Assembly (NCBI RefSeq): GCF_017183135.1
Contig: NZ_JADDXW010000006.1
Coordinates: 124,001 to 188,000, forward strand
Source: Aurantimonas marina
GTDB taxonomy: Bacteria; Pseudomonadota; Alphaproteobacteria; Rhizobiales; Rhizobiaceae
DNA length: 64,000 nt
Reading direction: 5' to 3'
Positions 1-8,192 of the stretch are shown piece by piece. The position numbers and the translations under genes are program-made. The notes beneath the pieces are model-generated. The model was not told the DNA's origin. It saw only the letters and a program-made list of their open reading frames with translations, and searched no databases. Every line of letters begins with the position of its first letter. Position 1 is the first letter of the stretch.

Positions 1-2
1 AT

Positions 3-182
3 CTGGGGATCGACTTCGCCGTCGGGTCGGTGCCGCTCCTCGGCGACGTCTTCGACGTCGTGTTCAAGGCGCACCGGCGCAACCTCGACGTGATTCTCGA
101 CCATTTCGGCGAGGGCGAGCTGTCGGCAGCGGGCGACATCGACCCGGAGAGGATGAAGGACATCACCCCGAAGCGGGGGTGA
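3..182 (+). CDS. DUF4112 protein, C-terminal part (cut by window edge)
   Basis: The window opens inside this gene. The readable 59 residues begin LGIDFAVGSVPLLGDVFDVV and continue with a KAHRRN stretch, the arrangement typical of the DUF4112 family (small membrane-associated proteins of unknown function with a conserved glycine-proline-glycine-aspartate segment followed by a basic RRN). The stop is TGA at 180-182. The start, and any membrane segment, lies to the left of the window. It is convergent with the PIN-type gene on the other strand. Family assignment rests on motif memory only; the function is unknown. Confidence 0.6.
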   Translation: MGIDFAVGSVPLLGDVFDVVFKAHRRNLDVILDHFGEGELSAAGDIDPERMKDITPKRG

Positions 183-207
183 CGTTGGCGAAATCCACGC
201 AGTCAGC

Positions 208-677
208 TCAGAGGCCGAACGCCGCTTCACGAAGATGGTTGAAATTGACCGGATCGTAGCCGGCAGACGAGCTGCGAGATACAAGTCTAGATCGACCGTA
301 AGGATCGTCGCCCCGTCGGCAGCCAATTCGAGAAGAACGGCATCTGTCAGCCCGAGCCGAGAATGCTCGGCCCTCGCCACTGCAATCCCACTGGGAACGA
401 TCCTTTCTTCGAATTGCGCCACAAAGCGTGCCATTGCGTTGGAAAGGTCCGTACGTCTGGGCTCTCCGACTTGCCGTATCAATTTCGATGTCTCGGTAAG
501 AACATTCGGCGAGAGTATGAGGCTGGAATAGGAGCCGACGAAACGCGCCAACAGATCAAAGTCGCTTTCGTCGTAAACCTGCAGCCGCTTGTGGCTCGCA
601 ATATGCCGCTTATCCAGCAAGCCTACGATCAACAAGACGGCCAAATTCGAGTCGACGAGGAGTTGGCGAGGAGCCAA
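208..677 (-). pseudogene. PIN-like nuclease (toxin-like), apparent single-base frameshift near its 3' end
   Basis: Read from TTG at 677, one base past the stop of the preceding small gene, the frame gives LAPRQLLVDSNLAVLLIVG, a PIN-domain opening with the first acidic residue (VDSN). Further on it has LGLTDAVLLELA (second and third acidic positions) and ILTVDLDLYLAA (fourth). It then runs on without a stop to the window edge. In the next frame the natural family ending AGYDPVNFNHLREAAFGL, followed by TGA at 208-210, is present from about position 262-275 downward, so one base appears to be missing there. This is either a real disabling frameshift or a sequencing error. The layout with the upstream 93-aa gene is that of a toxin-antitoxin-like pair, but activity is not shown. 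Confidence 0.6.
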
Positions 678-678
678 T

Positions 679-960
679 TCAGGCCGCCAAGTCCCGAATT
701 TTGACCGCCAAGACCTTCTGGTCGGAATCTCGGATCGTCACGATCCTGTAGTCCCGTGACGGAGACGGTCCGCCAAGAGGCGACAGGATATTGCGCGGCA
801 CGTTCCATTCACGAGAAAACCCAAGCGTTATGTTCCAAGCCCCATTACGATCGTCGAAGGAAATTTCTTCAAGACCCAGGTTAAATACTTCTTCATCGGC
901 GAAGAGTTCCGTGAGGTATTTCTTGGCCAACCGTGCGGCTTCCTTCGCGTCCATATCCAC
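679..960 (-). CDS. Small acidic protein paired with the PIN gene (possible antitoxin or partner)
   Basis: This 93-aa soluble protein begins MDMDAKEAARLAKKYLTELF and has a middle segment rich in acidic and aromatic residues (SFDDRNGAWNITLGFSREWN), followed by a basic VLAVKIRDL end. The type is familiar as a conserved hypothetical protein encoded directly ahead of PIN-like genes in alphaproteobacteria. Its stop (679-681) lies one base before the TTG start of the downstream PIN gene, so translation of the two is probably coupled. No DNA-binding fold is obvious, so calling it an antitoxin is inference from position only. Confidence 0.6.
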   Translation of the reverse strand: MDMDAKEAARLAKKYLTELFADEEVFNLGLEEISFDDRNGAWNITLGFSREWNVPRNILSPLGGPSPSRDYRIVTIRDSDQKVLAVKIRDLAA

Positions 961-1104
961 CTCACCGATTTCAAACTGTTACGTTCAATACTCGCGAGCG
1001 CAAAGGCGAAATTGTCAAGACGTGACCATCAGAACAGGACGGGCTGTAACCTCCCGTACGGGAATCCCACGCCAGTGTCGCGCTGACCGGCCTGTGGCGC
1101 TCCC

Positions 1105-1560
1105 TCACCAGCGGCGGGTGCGACGGAAATAAGCCTCCGCCTCGGCCCCGAAAGTCCGATGCAGACCCGCCTCCTCACCCTTGATGAAGCGGTGCATGAT
1201 CACGAATGGAAAGGCCGCCGCGACAAGCAGCGGCGACAGCGCGCCGAACCACAGCGCCGCGCCAAAGACGGCCAGAGTCATGCCGGTGTAGATCGGGTTG
1301 CGGTTAAGCCGATACGGCCCCTCGACGATCAGCGCTTTCGGCGTCTCGCGCGGTTCGATCGGCGTCTTCTTGCGCCGGAACCACAGCGCCGACCACACGA
1401 TGACCCCGATGCCGCCCACGAAAAGCGCGACGCCGACGCCCGTTGTCACCGGCGAGGCGAAGCGCCAGAGCGGCAGCCACCAGGCGGCAAGCCATTCGGC
1501 GAGGATCGCCCCCAGCGCCCAGACCGGTGGCAGATCGGGAAAGTCACGGGGCATCGCCAT
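1105..1560 (-). CDS. Isoprenylcysteine carboxyl methyltransferase-family membrane protein
   Basis: This 151-aa membrane protein matches the ICMT/phospholipid-methyltransferase-like family common in bacteria. It has hydrophobic segments at about residues 10-30, 35-55 and 95-120. Between them lies the family signature VEGPYRLNRNPIYTG (about residues 81-95), and the C-terminus ends GAEAEAYFRRTRRW, where an E..Y...R pattern is usual. The start at 1560 was chosen over longer options because AGGAAG, a good ribosome-binding site, lies just before it. The bacterial substrate of these methyltransferases is mostly unknown. The gene stands alone between unrelated neighbours. Confidence 0.75.
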   Translation of the reverse strand: MAMPRDFPDLPPVWALGAILAEWLAAWWLPLWRFASPVTTGVGVALFVGGIGVIVWSALWFRRKKTPIEPRETPKALIVEGPYRLNRNPIYTGMTLAVFGAALWFGALSPLLVAAAFPFVIMHRFIKGEEAGLHRTFGAEAEAYFRRTRRW

Positions 1561-1790
1561 GGTGTTGCCTTCCTGTTTGCGGCACGGCGCGAGGATAGGC
1601 ACGGACACGCGGCCTTGCCAACCAGCGTCGGTCAATCTCGGTCGACCGGCAGGACGAGCGCCGCCGTCGCGGTATCGGGCCGCCCTTCGAGCACCGTGAC
1701 CGGCGCTCGAAGGACCTGGCACCTTGATCGAGCATCGGAATGACCCGAAAATCGGAACCCACCTTATGCCCCGATGCGCAGTGGTTGCGA

Positions 1791-2468
1791 CTATTTCAGA
1801 AGCTTCAGCAGCTCTTTCGCCGCATCCTCCGACGAGGCCGGGTTCTGGCCGGTCACCAGCTTGCCGTCGACGACCACGTAGGAGCTCCAGTCGGCGCCCT
1901 TTTCGTAGCGGCCGCCATTGGCCTTGAGCATATCCTCGACCAGGAACGGCACGACGTCGGTGAGGCCGACGGCGTCTTCCTCACCATTGGTGAAGCCGGC
2001 CACGCGGCGACCGGAAACCAGTGGCTTGCCGTCGGCGGCCATGGTGTGGCGGAAGATCGCCGGGGCGTGACAGACCGCACCGATCGGGCGGTCGCTGGCG
2101 GCGAAGGCCTCGATCAGCCGCTTGCTGTCGGCACTTTCGGCAAGATCCCAGAGCGGGCCATGGCCGCCGGGATAAAAGACCGCGTCGAAGTTCGCCGCGT
2201 CGATGTCGGCGAGCTTGGCGGTCGTTGCCAGCGCCTGTTGCGCCGCCTCATCCTTCTTGAAGCGTTCGGTCGCTTCGGTCTGGGCGTCCGGGGCATCGCT
2301 TTTCGGATCAAGCGGCGGCTGGCCGCCTTTCGGCGAAGCAAGCGTTATCTTGGCGCCAGCGTCGCGCAGCACGTAGTAGGGCGCGGCGAACTCCTCCAGC
2401 CAGAAGCCGGTTTTTTCGCCGGTGTCGCCGAGGGTGTCGTGGGAGGTGAGGACCATCAGAATGTTCAT
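1791..2468 (-). CDS. DJ-1/PfpI-family protein (HchA/chaperone-amidotransferase-like)
   Basis: This 225-aa protein has the DJ-1/PfpI class I glutamine-amidotransferase-like fold. It shows the N-terminal strand MNILMVLTSH, the acidic partner in GFWLEE (Glu25/26), FYPGGHGPLWDL (98-109) and the nucleophile elbow AVCHAP with Cys133-His134. Relatives act as glyoxalase III, protein deglycases or stress chaperones. The gene lies 20 bp behind the CurA-like oxidoreductase on the same strand, downstream of a TetR gene, so the three probably form one electrophile-stress operon. The exact reaction cannot be decided from sequence. Confidence 0.85.
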   Translation of the reverse strand: MNILMVLTSHDTLGDTGEKTGFWLEEFAAPYYVLRDAGAKITLASPKGGQPPLDPKSDAPDAQTEATERFKKDEAAQQALATTAKLADIDAANFDAVFYPGGHGPLWDLAESADSKRLIEAFAASDRPIGAVCHAPAIFRHTMAADGKPLVSGRRVAGFTNGEEDAVGLTDVVPFLVEDMLKANGGRYEKGADWSSYVVVDGKLVTGQNPASSEDAAKELLKLLK

Positions 2469-2488
2469 GCGTGTCTCCTTGGGACTGA

Positions 2489-3526
2489 TTATTTCGTGCT
2501 GCCGACGCGGATCACCCGCTTGCCGAAGTTCTCGCCCTTGAGCAGGCCGATCAGGGCCTGGGGAGCGTTTTCAAGACCGTCGATGATCTCTTCACGGTAG
2601 TGAATCTTTCCTGCCTCGATCCAGGCGCCCATCGCTTTGGCGAATTCGGGATAGAGGTGGACGAAGTCGTTGAAGATGATGAAGCCGCGCACGGTCAGCT
2701 GCTTGCGCAGGATTTGCCCCATCAGCCAGTTCATCCGGTCCGGCCCCTCGGGCAGGCTGGTGGCGTTGTATTGCGAGACCAGCCCGCAGACCGGAATGCG
2801 GGCGCCGATATTAAGCAGGGGCACGACCGCATCGAGAACCTTGCCGCCGACATTCTCGAAATAGATGTCGATGCCGTCCGGCGTCGCGGCTTTCAGCTGT
2901 TCGGCGAAATCCTCGGATCTATGATCGATGCAGGCATCGAAGCCGAGCGTTTCGACGGCGTAGGCGCACTTTTCAGCTCCGCCCGCAACGGCGACGACGC
3001 GGCAGCCCATGAGCTTGCCGATCTGGCCGACGGTAGCGCCCACCGGTCCGGTGGCAGCGGCGACGACGAGAGTCTCGCCTTCTTTCGGCGCGCCGATCTG
3101 GGTCAATCCGGCCCAGGCGGTGAAGCCTGGCATGCCCATGATGCCGAGCGTCCAGGAAGGGTGCTTGGCGTCGCGGCCGAGTGCGGTGACGCCTTGGCCG
3201 TCCGACAATGCGTAGTCCTGCCAGCCGTTGAAGCTGAGCACCCAGTCGCCCTTGTCGAAACCCTTCAGCCTGGATTCCGCGACCTCTGACACCGTGCCGC
3301 CGACCATGACCTCGCCGACCGCGACGGGCGGGGCATAGGACGGCGCGTCGCTCATGCGGCCGCGCATATACGGGTCGAGCGACAGAAACTCGGTGCGCAA
3401 CAGCATCTGGCCGTCCTGGGGCACCGGAATGCCGGCGGTTTCGAGCTTGAGCGTGCTGTCGGTCGGCTCGCCCTTCGGGCGTTCGGCGAGAACCATACGG
3501 CGGTTGGTGTTGTCGGTCTGGGACAT
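2489..3526 (-). CDS. NADP-dependent zinc-free medium-chain reductase (CurA / prostaglandin-reductase type)
   Basis: The 345-aa protein is a zinc-free medium-chain dehydrogenase/reductase of the alkenal/curcumin reductase group. It has the N-terminal LDPYMRGRMSD signature (about residues 51-61), a nucleotide-binding VVAAATGPVGATVGQIGK (about 154-171), and the family IYFENVGGKVLDAVVPLLN stretch (about 221-239). Such enzymes reduce C=C bonds of alpha,beta-unsaturated carbonyls with NADPH. It sits between a TetR regulator and a DJ-1/PfpI protein on the same strand, which fits detoxification of reactive carbonyls. The true substrate is unknown. Confidence 0.85.
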   Translation of the reverse strand: MSQTDNTNRRMVLAERPKGEPTDSTLKLETAGIPVPQDGQMLLRTEFLSLDPYMRGRMSDAPSYAPPVAVGEVMVGGTVSEVAESRLKGFDKGDWVLSFNGWQDYALSDGQGVTALGRDAKHPSWTLGIMGMPGFTAWAGLTQIGAPKEGETLVVAAATGPVGATVGQIGKLMGCRVVAVAGGAEKCAYAVETLGFDACIDHRSEDFAEQLKAATPDGIDIYFENVGGKVLDAVVPLLNIGARIPVCGLVSQYNATSLPEGPDRMNWLMGQILRKQLTVRGFIIFNDFVHLYPEFAKAMGAWIEAGKIHYREEIIDGLENAPQALIGLLKGENFGKRVIRVGSTK

Positions 3527-3588
3527 GGATCAGCTTTCGATTGCGGGTGGGAGGGGGGCACGGTTGTTCGTCCGGCCCGCGAGACATT

Positions 3589-4167
3589 TCAGGATCGAGG
3601 AATCAACCTCTCGGTCGCCGCCATGGCGACCGTAAAGGGTCCGTCGTCCCGGGCCAGGCTGGCCATAAGGCTGGCGCCGAGCCAGATCTGATAAAGGGTC
3701 GTGGCGAGGGCATGCGGATCGTCGGTCGGGCTGATTGATCCGTCGGCGGCGCCTTGGCGCAGAACCGCCGACAATTTGGCCACGATCACATCGATTCCGC
3801 CTTGCAGGATCGCGCTCATGCCGGGTGACAGGTCGGCCACCTCGGCGGAGAGCTTGACCACAAGGCACCGATCCTCCGTCCGGGGGCTGCATTGTTTCAG
3901 CCGCCAGTCCGAAAAATAAGCCAGCAGTCGATCCCTTGCCGAGAGTGCGCCGTCATCAAGTGTCTCGGTGAGATCGGCCTTGTAGCCTTTCACGAAGGCT
4001 TCGAGCAGCGCGCAGCCATAGGCCTCCTTGGATGGAAAGTAGTGGTAGAATGACCCCTTCGGCACTTCGGCCGCCTTGAGAAGTTCCTGAAGCCCCACAG
4101 CCGTGAAGCCGCGTTGCGCGGTCAGTCCGCGACCAACGGTCAGGAGATGGGTGCGGGTGTCGTTCAT
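3589..4167 (-). CDS. TetR/AcrR-family repressor, likely controlling its own reactive-carbonyl operon
   Basis: The 192-aa protein begins MNDTRTHLLTVGRGL and carries a TetR helix-turn-helix (VGLQELLKAAEVPKGSFYHYF, about residues 23-43) followed by a helical ligand domain. ATG 4167 was preferred over upstream in-frame starts because those would run through an inverted-repeat operator at 4186-4204. Cys at positions such as KQCSPR and EDRCLVV could serve as redox sensors, as in the NemR branch of the family, but that is inference. The CurA-like and PfpI genes follow 62 bp downstream on the same strand. Confidence 0.85.
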   Translation of the reverse strand: MNDTRTHLLTVGRGLTAQRGFTAVGLQELLKAAEVPKGSFYHYFPSKEAYGCALLEAFVKGYKADLTETLDDGALSARDRLLAYFSDWRLKQCSPRTEDRCLVVKLSAEVADLSPGMSAILQGGIDVIVAKLSAVLRQGAADGSISPTDDPHALATTLYQIWLGASLMASLARDDGPFTVAMAATERLIPRS

Positions 4168-4185
4168 GGACACCATGTGGGCACG

Positions 4186-4204
4186 ACTAGACCGGTCGTC
4201 TAGT
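4186..4204. promoter_or_regulatory. Inverted repeat, probable TetR operator
   Basis: ACTAGAC and GTCTAGT form a perfect 7-bp inverted repeat around a 5-bp spacer, ending 18 bp before the TetR start codon. The pattern TAGACC...GTCTA closely resembles the operator known for NemR-type regulators (TAGACC-N4-GGTCTA). Autoregulation of the TetR-CurA-PfpI operon is the simplest reading. Confidence 0.65.
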
Positions 4205-4327
4205 AGGTGCGGCAAATTCATTCTGGCGGCGGCGGCCGGCGGCCCGAGTGAGGCTCTTTGCCAGTCCTTATCGCTGACAGGGACCAGCAAGTTCAATCTC
4301 ACCGATTGAGCAAGGGGAGCCAGTTCA

Positions 4328-4839
4328 TGAAAACATCGCTTTTCGCGATCGCGGTCGCCTTGCCCTCGCCGACCCGGCCGGTAATGACGGCGTCAACCCG
4401 GCGGCACGGCCTACCCCGCCAGCATGCTGGTCGCCAAACTCGGTGACGCGTTCACGCTCGCAATCGGCCGAGGACGTCCTCGGCCAGATCGAATCCCTGC
4501 ATGGCGACGCCGATGGCTTCAGCGCCGCGTTCGACGTGCTGCGGCAGGCGATGGCCGACGGCGACGCGGCCACGGTGGCGGAATTCGGCTCCGATCCGCT
4601 GACCGTCCGGGCGAATGGCGAGGTCTACGATGTCCTCGAAGCGCAGGATCTGATCGACAATTTCGACAGCCTGATCGCCCCGGACACCCAGCAGCTTGTC
4701 GCCAATCAGGATCTGGCCGACCTGATGGTCAACAGCGACGGCGTCATGTTCGGCGCAGGCGAGTTGTGGCTGTCCGCCGTCTGCGACGACGACGCCTGCA
4801 GCAGCGCCCTGCTGGCGAATCATCGCCATTAATAATTGA
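4328..4839 (+). pseudogene. Small exported protein gene broken by several frameshifts
   Basis: Pieces of one secreted protein appear in different frames. ATG 4328 gives MKTSLFAIAVAL, a signal-peptide start. The hydrophobic continuation LALADPAG is in the next frame from about 4350. The long central body (FSAAFDVLRQAMADGDA ... GVMFGAGELWLSAVCDDDACSSAL) is open from about 4443. The expected family ending WRIIAINN with TGA 4837-4839 is again in another frame from about 4815. The body resembles a family of periplasmic proteins with a conserved VNSDGVMFGAGE segment and a final disulfide-type cysteine pair. At least two single-base shifts are needed, so this is either a decayed gene or low-quality sequence. 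Confidence 0.55.
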
Positions 4840-4919
4840 GGGGGTGCGGAGGGACGGCGGGTGGCTCGTCGCTCATCGCAACCAACCGCCCGCGTACGAA
4901 TTGCCCGAGCGATCTCCCC

Positions 4920-6140
4920 TCAATCCGCCATCGTTTCCAGGCTGGCATAGCCCTCGGCCGCCGCGCCCGCGTCGAAGGGCGTCGTCACTTCGACGAAGCT
5001 GTCAGGGTAAAAGCCGTTGAAGCGGGTGCGGAGCGACAGGGAATAGGCGCCGATATGGCCGATCTCGATCCAGTCGCCGGTGTCGACCGTCTCCGGCAGC
5101 CAGAACGGCCGCGACAGGATGTCGACGCTGTCGCAGGTCGCGCCGCAGACCTTGAAGGCCTGGATGTTCTTCGGATCGCCATTGCGGCGCGTCCTCGCCG
5201 GATCGGGGATAAAGCGCGCCGGCAAAGTGATCTTGCCGGTCCATGAATCCGACAAGGACGCCCAGATGCCGTCATTGATGTAGAGCCGCTTGCCCTTGCG
5301 CAGGAGCACCCGGACGATCAGCGAAAAGGCTCTTGCGACGATCACCCGCCCCGGCTCGGCGACCAGCGGCAGATCGTCGAAAGCCCATTCGGCGAGATCG
5401 GCGCGCAGCCGCGCCATGATCTCGTCCTGCCCCGGCATCTCGCGCTTTTTCCGGCGCGGGTCGTGGCCGTATTCGGCCGGAAAGCCGCCGCCAACGTCGA
5501 GCCCGGCGAGCGGCACGTCGGCGCGGTTCCTCACCCAGTCGGCCGAGGCCAGCGCCCGCTCGTAGGTTTCGGGGTCCTCGATCTGCGAGCCGACGTGAAA
5601 GCACAATCCAACCTTGAAGCCGATCTTGTGGCAGCGCCGCAAAAGCTCGACCGCGTGGGCGGGCGCCGCGCCGAACTTCTTCGACAGTTCGTAGGCGGCG
5701 CTGCCCTTGGTCTGCAGCCGCACGTAAAGGGTGATGCCGGCGGGATCGAGATCAAGGGCGCGGACGATGCGCAGGATCTTGGCGACCTCGTCCTCATGGT
5801 CGAGCGACATCACCCGGATGCCGTAGGTCTCCAGCGCCAGACGAATGTCCGACTGCGCCTTGACCGGATGCATGTAGAGCATCTCGGCCTCGGGCTGCGC
5901 GGCGGCAACGGCGGCGAACTCGCCGGGCGAGGCGACGTCGAAGATCCTGATGCCCGCCTTGCTCAGGGTTTCGAGTACCATTGGCTCGCCATTGGTCTTG
6001 ACCGCATAGGCGGTGTCGCCGGGAAACGCCGCCATGAAGCGCTTCGCGTCGGCGGTCAGCACATCGGGGCGGAAGCAATAGACCGGCACGTCGGGGCGCA
6101 GCGTCAGGGCGGCGTCCTTCGCCGTTGGAAAACTCTGCAA
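4920..6140 (-). CDS. Ornithine (or lysine/ornithine) decarboxylase, PLP fold type III
   Basis: The enzyme decarboxylates ornithine to putrescine in polyamine synthesis. The 406-aa protein has the alanine-racemase-like barrel with the PLP lysine in AYAVKTNGEP (Lys48), FHVGSQ (about 181-186), LDVGGGFPAEYG (about 214-225), the phosphate-binding AEPGR (about 261-265), and the C-terminal CGATCDSVD whose second Cys (336) matches the catalytic cysteine of ODC. TTG 6140 was chosen because GGAGAG lies directly upstream; a longer frame to 6191 lacks a ribosome-binding site. It is divergent from an amidase. Ornithine versus lysine preference cannot be read securely. Confidence 0.85.
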   Translation of the reverse strand: MQSFPTAKDAALTLRPDVPVYCFRPDVLTADAKRFMAAFPGDTAYAVKTNGEPMVLETLSKAGIRIFDVASPGEFAAVAAAQPEAEMLYMHPVKAQSDIRLALETYGIRVMSLDHEDEVAKILRIVRALDLDPAGITLYVRLQTKGSAAYELSKKFGAAPAHAVELLRRCHKIGFKVGLCFHVGSQIEDPETYERALASADWVRNRADVPLAGLDVGGGFPAEYGHDPRRKKREMPGQDEIMARLRADLAEWAFDDLPLVAEPGRVIVARAFSLIVRVLLRKGKRLYINDGIWASLSDSWTGKITLPARFIPDPARTRRNGDPKNIQAFKVCGATCDSVDILSRPFWLPETVDTGDWIEIGHIGAYSLSLRTRFNGFYPDSFVEVTTPFDAGAAAEGYASLETMAD

Positions 6141-6326
6141 GGCGTCTCTCCGCTGGGCCGGCGGCCGGATGACCGGCCTGTGGGTCCGCAACTAGAGCAC
6201 CGGACGCGAATGGGCAGGCATCGTTTCGCCTCGGTCGATCGCGCCCACCTTTTCCGTCCCTCCCCCGTTGCCGTAGCCCCCGCCGCGCTTCTAGAAAGAC
6301 GGGCGACACAACAGGATCGACCGCCC

Positions 6327-7631
6327 ATGTCCCTTCCCTCGCCCATCCCCATGCGGCTGGCGCCGCTCAGCCTGACCCGCGTCGTCGCCGACATCGAGGC
6401 CGGACGCGCCACGCCGGAGACCGTGATCCGGGAAGCGAACGAGCGTATCGACAGCCTGGACGGCGTGATCGGCGCTTTCGTTCGCCGGGCATCGGCGGAC
6501 AGCATTGCAGCCGCGAGGGCCGCCACCGGGCCACTTCGCGGCGTGCCCTTCGGCGTCAAGGACATCTTCGACACGTTCGACATGGCGACGGAGCACGGCT
6601 CGCCGATCTATGAAGGCCATCACCCGCTGGCCGACGCGCCGCTGGTGGCGATCGCCCGCTCGCTGGGCGCGGCGATCCTCGGCAAGACCGCGACGACGGA
6701 ATTCGCCTCGATGGACCCGGCGGCGACGCGCAACCCGCATGATCTGGCGCACACGCCCGGCGGCTCCTCCTCGGGGTCGGCGGCCGGCATCGCGGCGGGC
6801 ATGCTGGCGGCAGCCTGCGGCTCGCAGACCGGTGGCTCGGTGATCCGTCCCGCGTCGTTCTGCGGCATCGCCGGCTACAAGCCGAGCTTCCGGCTGTTGC
6901 CGACGGTGGGCATGAAGGTGTTTTCCTGGACGCTCGACACCGCCGGGCTGTTCGCGGCGGGCGTCGCCGACGTGGCGTTGCTGGCGGAATGCCTCAGCGG
7001 GCGGGAATTGACGGCGCCGCCGCTCGCCGACGCATCGGGCCTGACGATCGGGCTCTACCGCACGGCAATGGACACCGGGCCGCAGGGGCGTCTCGATCCG
7101 GCGATGGCGGCGGCGTGGGAGACGGCGGCAAAGGCACTCGAAACGGCGGGCGCCAAGCTTATCGATATCCCCGAGCCGGCGGCGCTGGAAGCGGCGCGTG
7201 ACGCCCATGGGACCGTGCAGAATTTCGAGGCGGCGCAGGCGCTCCTGCACGAGCGGACGATGCATCGGAGCCGGATGGGGCCGCAGGTGCTGGCGCTGCT
7301 GGACGAAGGCGCCGCGGTAACCCCCGAGGCATACGACGCGGGACGGCGCACGGCGCGGATCGGCCGGAAGGCGGCGGCTGCCCTGTTCGACACCTGCGAC
7401 GCGCTGCTGGCACCCTCGGCCTTCGGGCCGGCGCCGAAGGGGCTCGCCACCACCGGCGATCCGGCCCTCAACAAGCTGTGGACGCTGACCGGCACCCCCT
7501 GCGTCAACGTGCCGGGGCTGGCGACGGCGGAGGGCCTGCCGCTTGGCTTGACGATCGTCACCCGCTTCGGCCGCGACCGGACGACACTGTCCGTCGCCAA
7601 GCTGCTCGAAGATCGTCTGCAAGCTGGATAA
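6327..7631 (+). CDS. Amidase-signature family enzyme
   Basis: This 434-aa protein is a member of the amidase-signature family, which hydrolyses C-N bonds with a Ser-cisSer-Lys triad. The lysine is Lys78 in GVPFGVKDIF, the cis-serine lies in TPGGSSSGSAA (147-149), and the nucleophile is Ser171 in GSQTGGSVIRP. The C-terminal GTPCVNVPGLATAEGLPLG is typical of the family. ATG 6327 has AGGA upstream and lies at the natural N-terminus; the open frame extends much further left only because it is antisense to the decarboxylase gene. The substrate is unknown. It is monocistronic by position. Confidence 0.85.
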   Translation: MSLPSPIPMRLAPLSLTRVVADIEAGRATPETVIREANERIDSLDGVIGAFVRRASADSIAAARAATGPLRGVPFGVKDIFDTFDMATEHGSPIYEGHHPLADAPLVAIARSLGAAILGKTATTEFASMDPAATRNPHDLAHTPGGSSSGSAAGIAAGMLAAACGSQTGGSVIRPASFCGIAGYKPSFRLLPTVGMKVFSWTLDTAGLFAAGVADVALLAECLSGRELTAPPLADASGLTIGLYRTAMDTGPQGRLDPAMAAAWETAAKALETAGAKLIDIPEPAALEAARDAHGTVQNFEAAQALLHERTMHRSRMGPQVLALLDEGAAVTPEAYDAGRRTARIGRKAAAALFDTCDALLAPSAFGPAPKGLATTGDPALNKLWTLTGTPCVNVPGLATAEGLPLGLTIVTRFGRDRTTLSVAKLLEDRLQAG

Positions 7632-7995
7632 GGCGACGCCGACCAATGCGGCGCGAATGCGGCGGGGGCGATCTGGAATGCCCTCAGCGGTGCCAACGCC
7701 GCAGTTTCGCCGTTCCACCCAGCACGGAAGTGGAGATCACCAGACATTTCAAGGCGTAACGCCGAGCAGGCCCTGTGGAGCGCGGAGTCTTTCCCCCCAG
7801 CGGTTTCGGCGGGCTCTCGATCACGAAGGCCAGCGCCAGAAAAAAATATCGAGCGCTTTTCGCGCCTGCATCCCGAGTCATTGCAGCGGTTTGCGGACAT
7901 TGGTCCGAAACGTCAGTGCGGTGCAGCAACGAATTGGGGTTTACCATCGATTCAGGTTCGTTACCTTCCGGGCACATCTCGTCAACGAGGAGGCG
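7632..7995. other. Gene-free stretch ahead of a short membrane peptide
   Basis: No convincing gene was found in these 364 bases between the amidase stop and the 30-aa peptide. Several short open frames exist on both strands but lack coding character and ribosome-binding sites. The A-rich run near 7839-7848 and the lower GC to about 7980 suggest that it carries the promoter and leader of the small peptide gene. Confidence 0.4.
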
Positions 7996-8088
7996 ATGCA
8001 CATGGAACTGACGCGTTCGCTGAATTTGGTGATGATCCTGGCCGCTTTTGTCTTTGTCGGCGCCATGGTCATGGGTGTCGTGCCCTGA
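7996..8088 (+). CDS. 30-aa single-span membrane peptide
   Basis: ATG 7996 follows a strong ribosome-binding site (GAGGAGG at 7988-7993 region). It encodes a peptide that starts MHMELTRSLN, continues as one uninterrupted hydrophobic helix (about residues 10-28, LVMILAAFVFVGAMVMGVV) and ends in proline with TGA. A basic residue before the helix suggests N-inside orientation. A strong hairpin terminator follows 43 bp later. Function unknown; the tidy RBS-ORF-terminator unit argues that it is a real short gene rather than chance. Confidence 0.6.
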   Translation: MHMELTRSLNLVMILAAFVFVGAMVMGVVP

Positions 8089-8131
8089 TTCGAATGATAT
8101 CCGACGCCGCGCCTCAAGCGGCCCCAATTTG

Positions 8132-8159
8132 AAAAAGCCGGGTCACCCCGGCTTTTTTT
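8132..8159. terminator. Bidirectional rho-independent terminator
   Basis: AAAAAGCCGGG pairs with CCCGGCTTTTT around a 4-base loop, with T tracts on both strands. It lies between the small peptide gene (plus) and metF (minus) and can end transcription from both sides. Confidence 0.85.
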
Positions 8160-8192
8160 GCGTCTTGATCAGATAGCCGCGCCGCCAGCAGT

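Noticed and set aside
5463-6326. N-terminal extension of the amidase to 722 residues
   Set aside because: The extension is antisense to the ornithine decarboxylase gene; ATG 6327 with its ribosome-binding site gives the normal family N-terminus.
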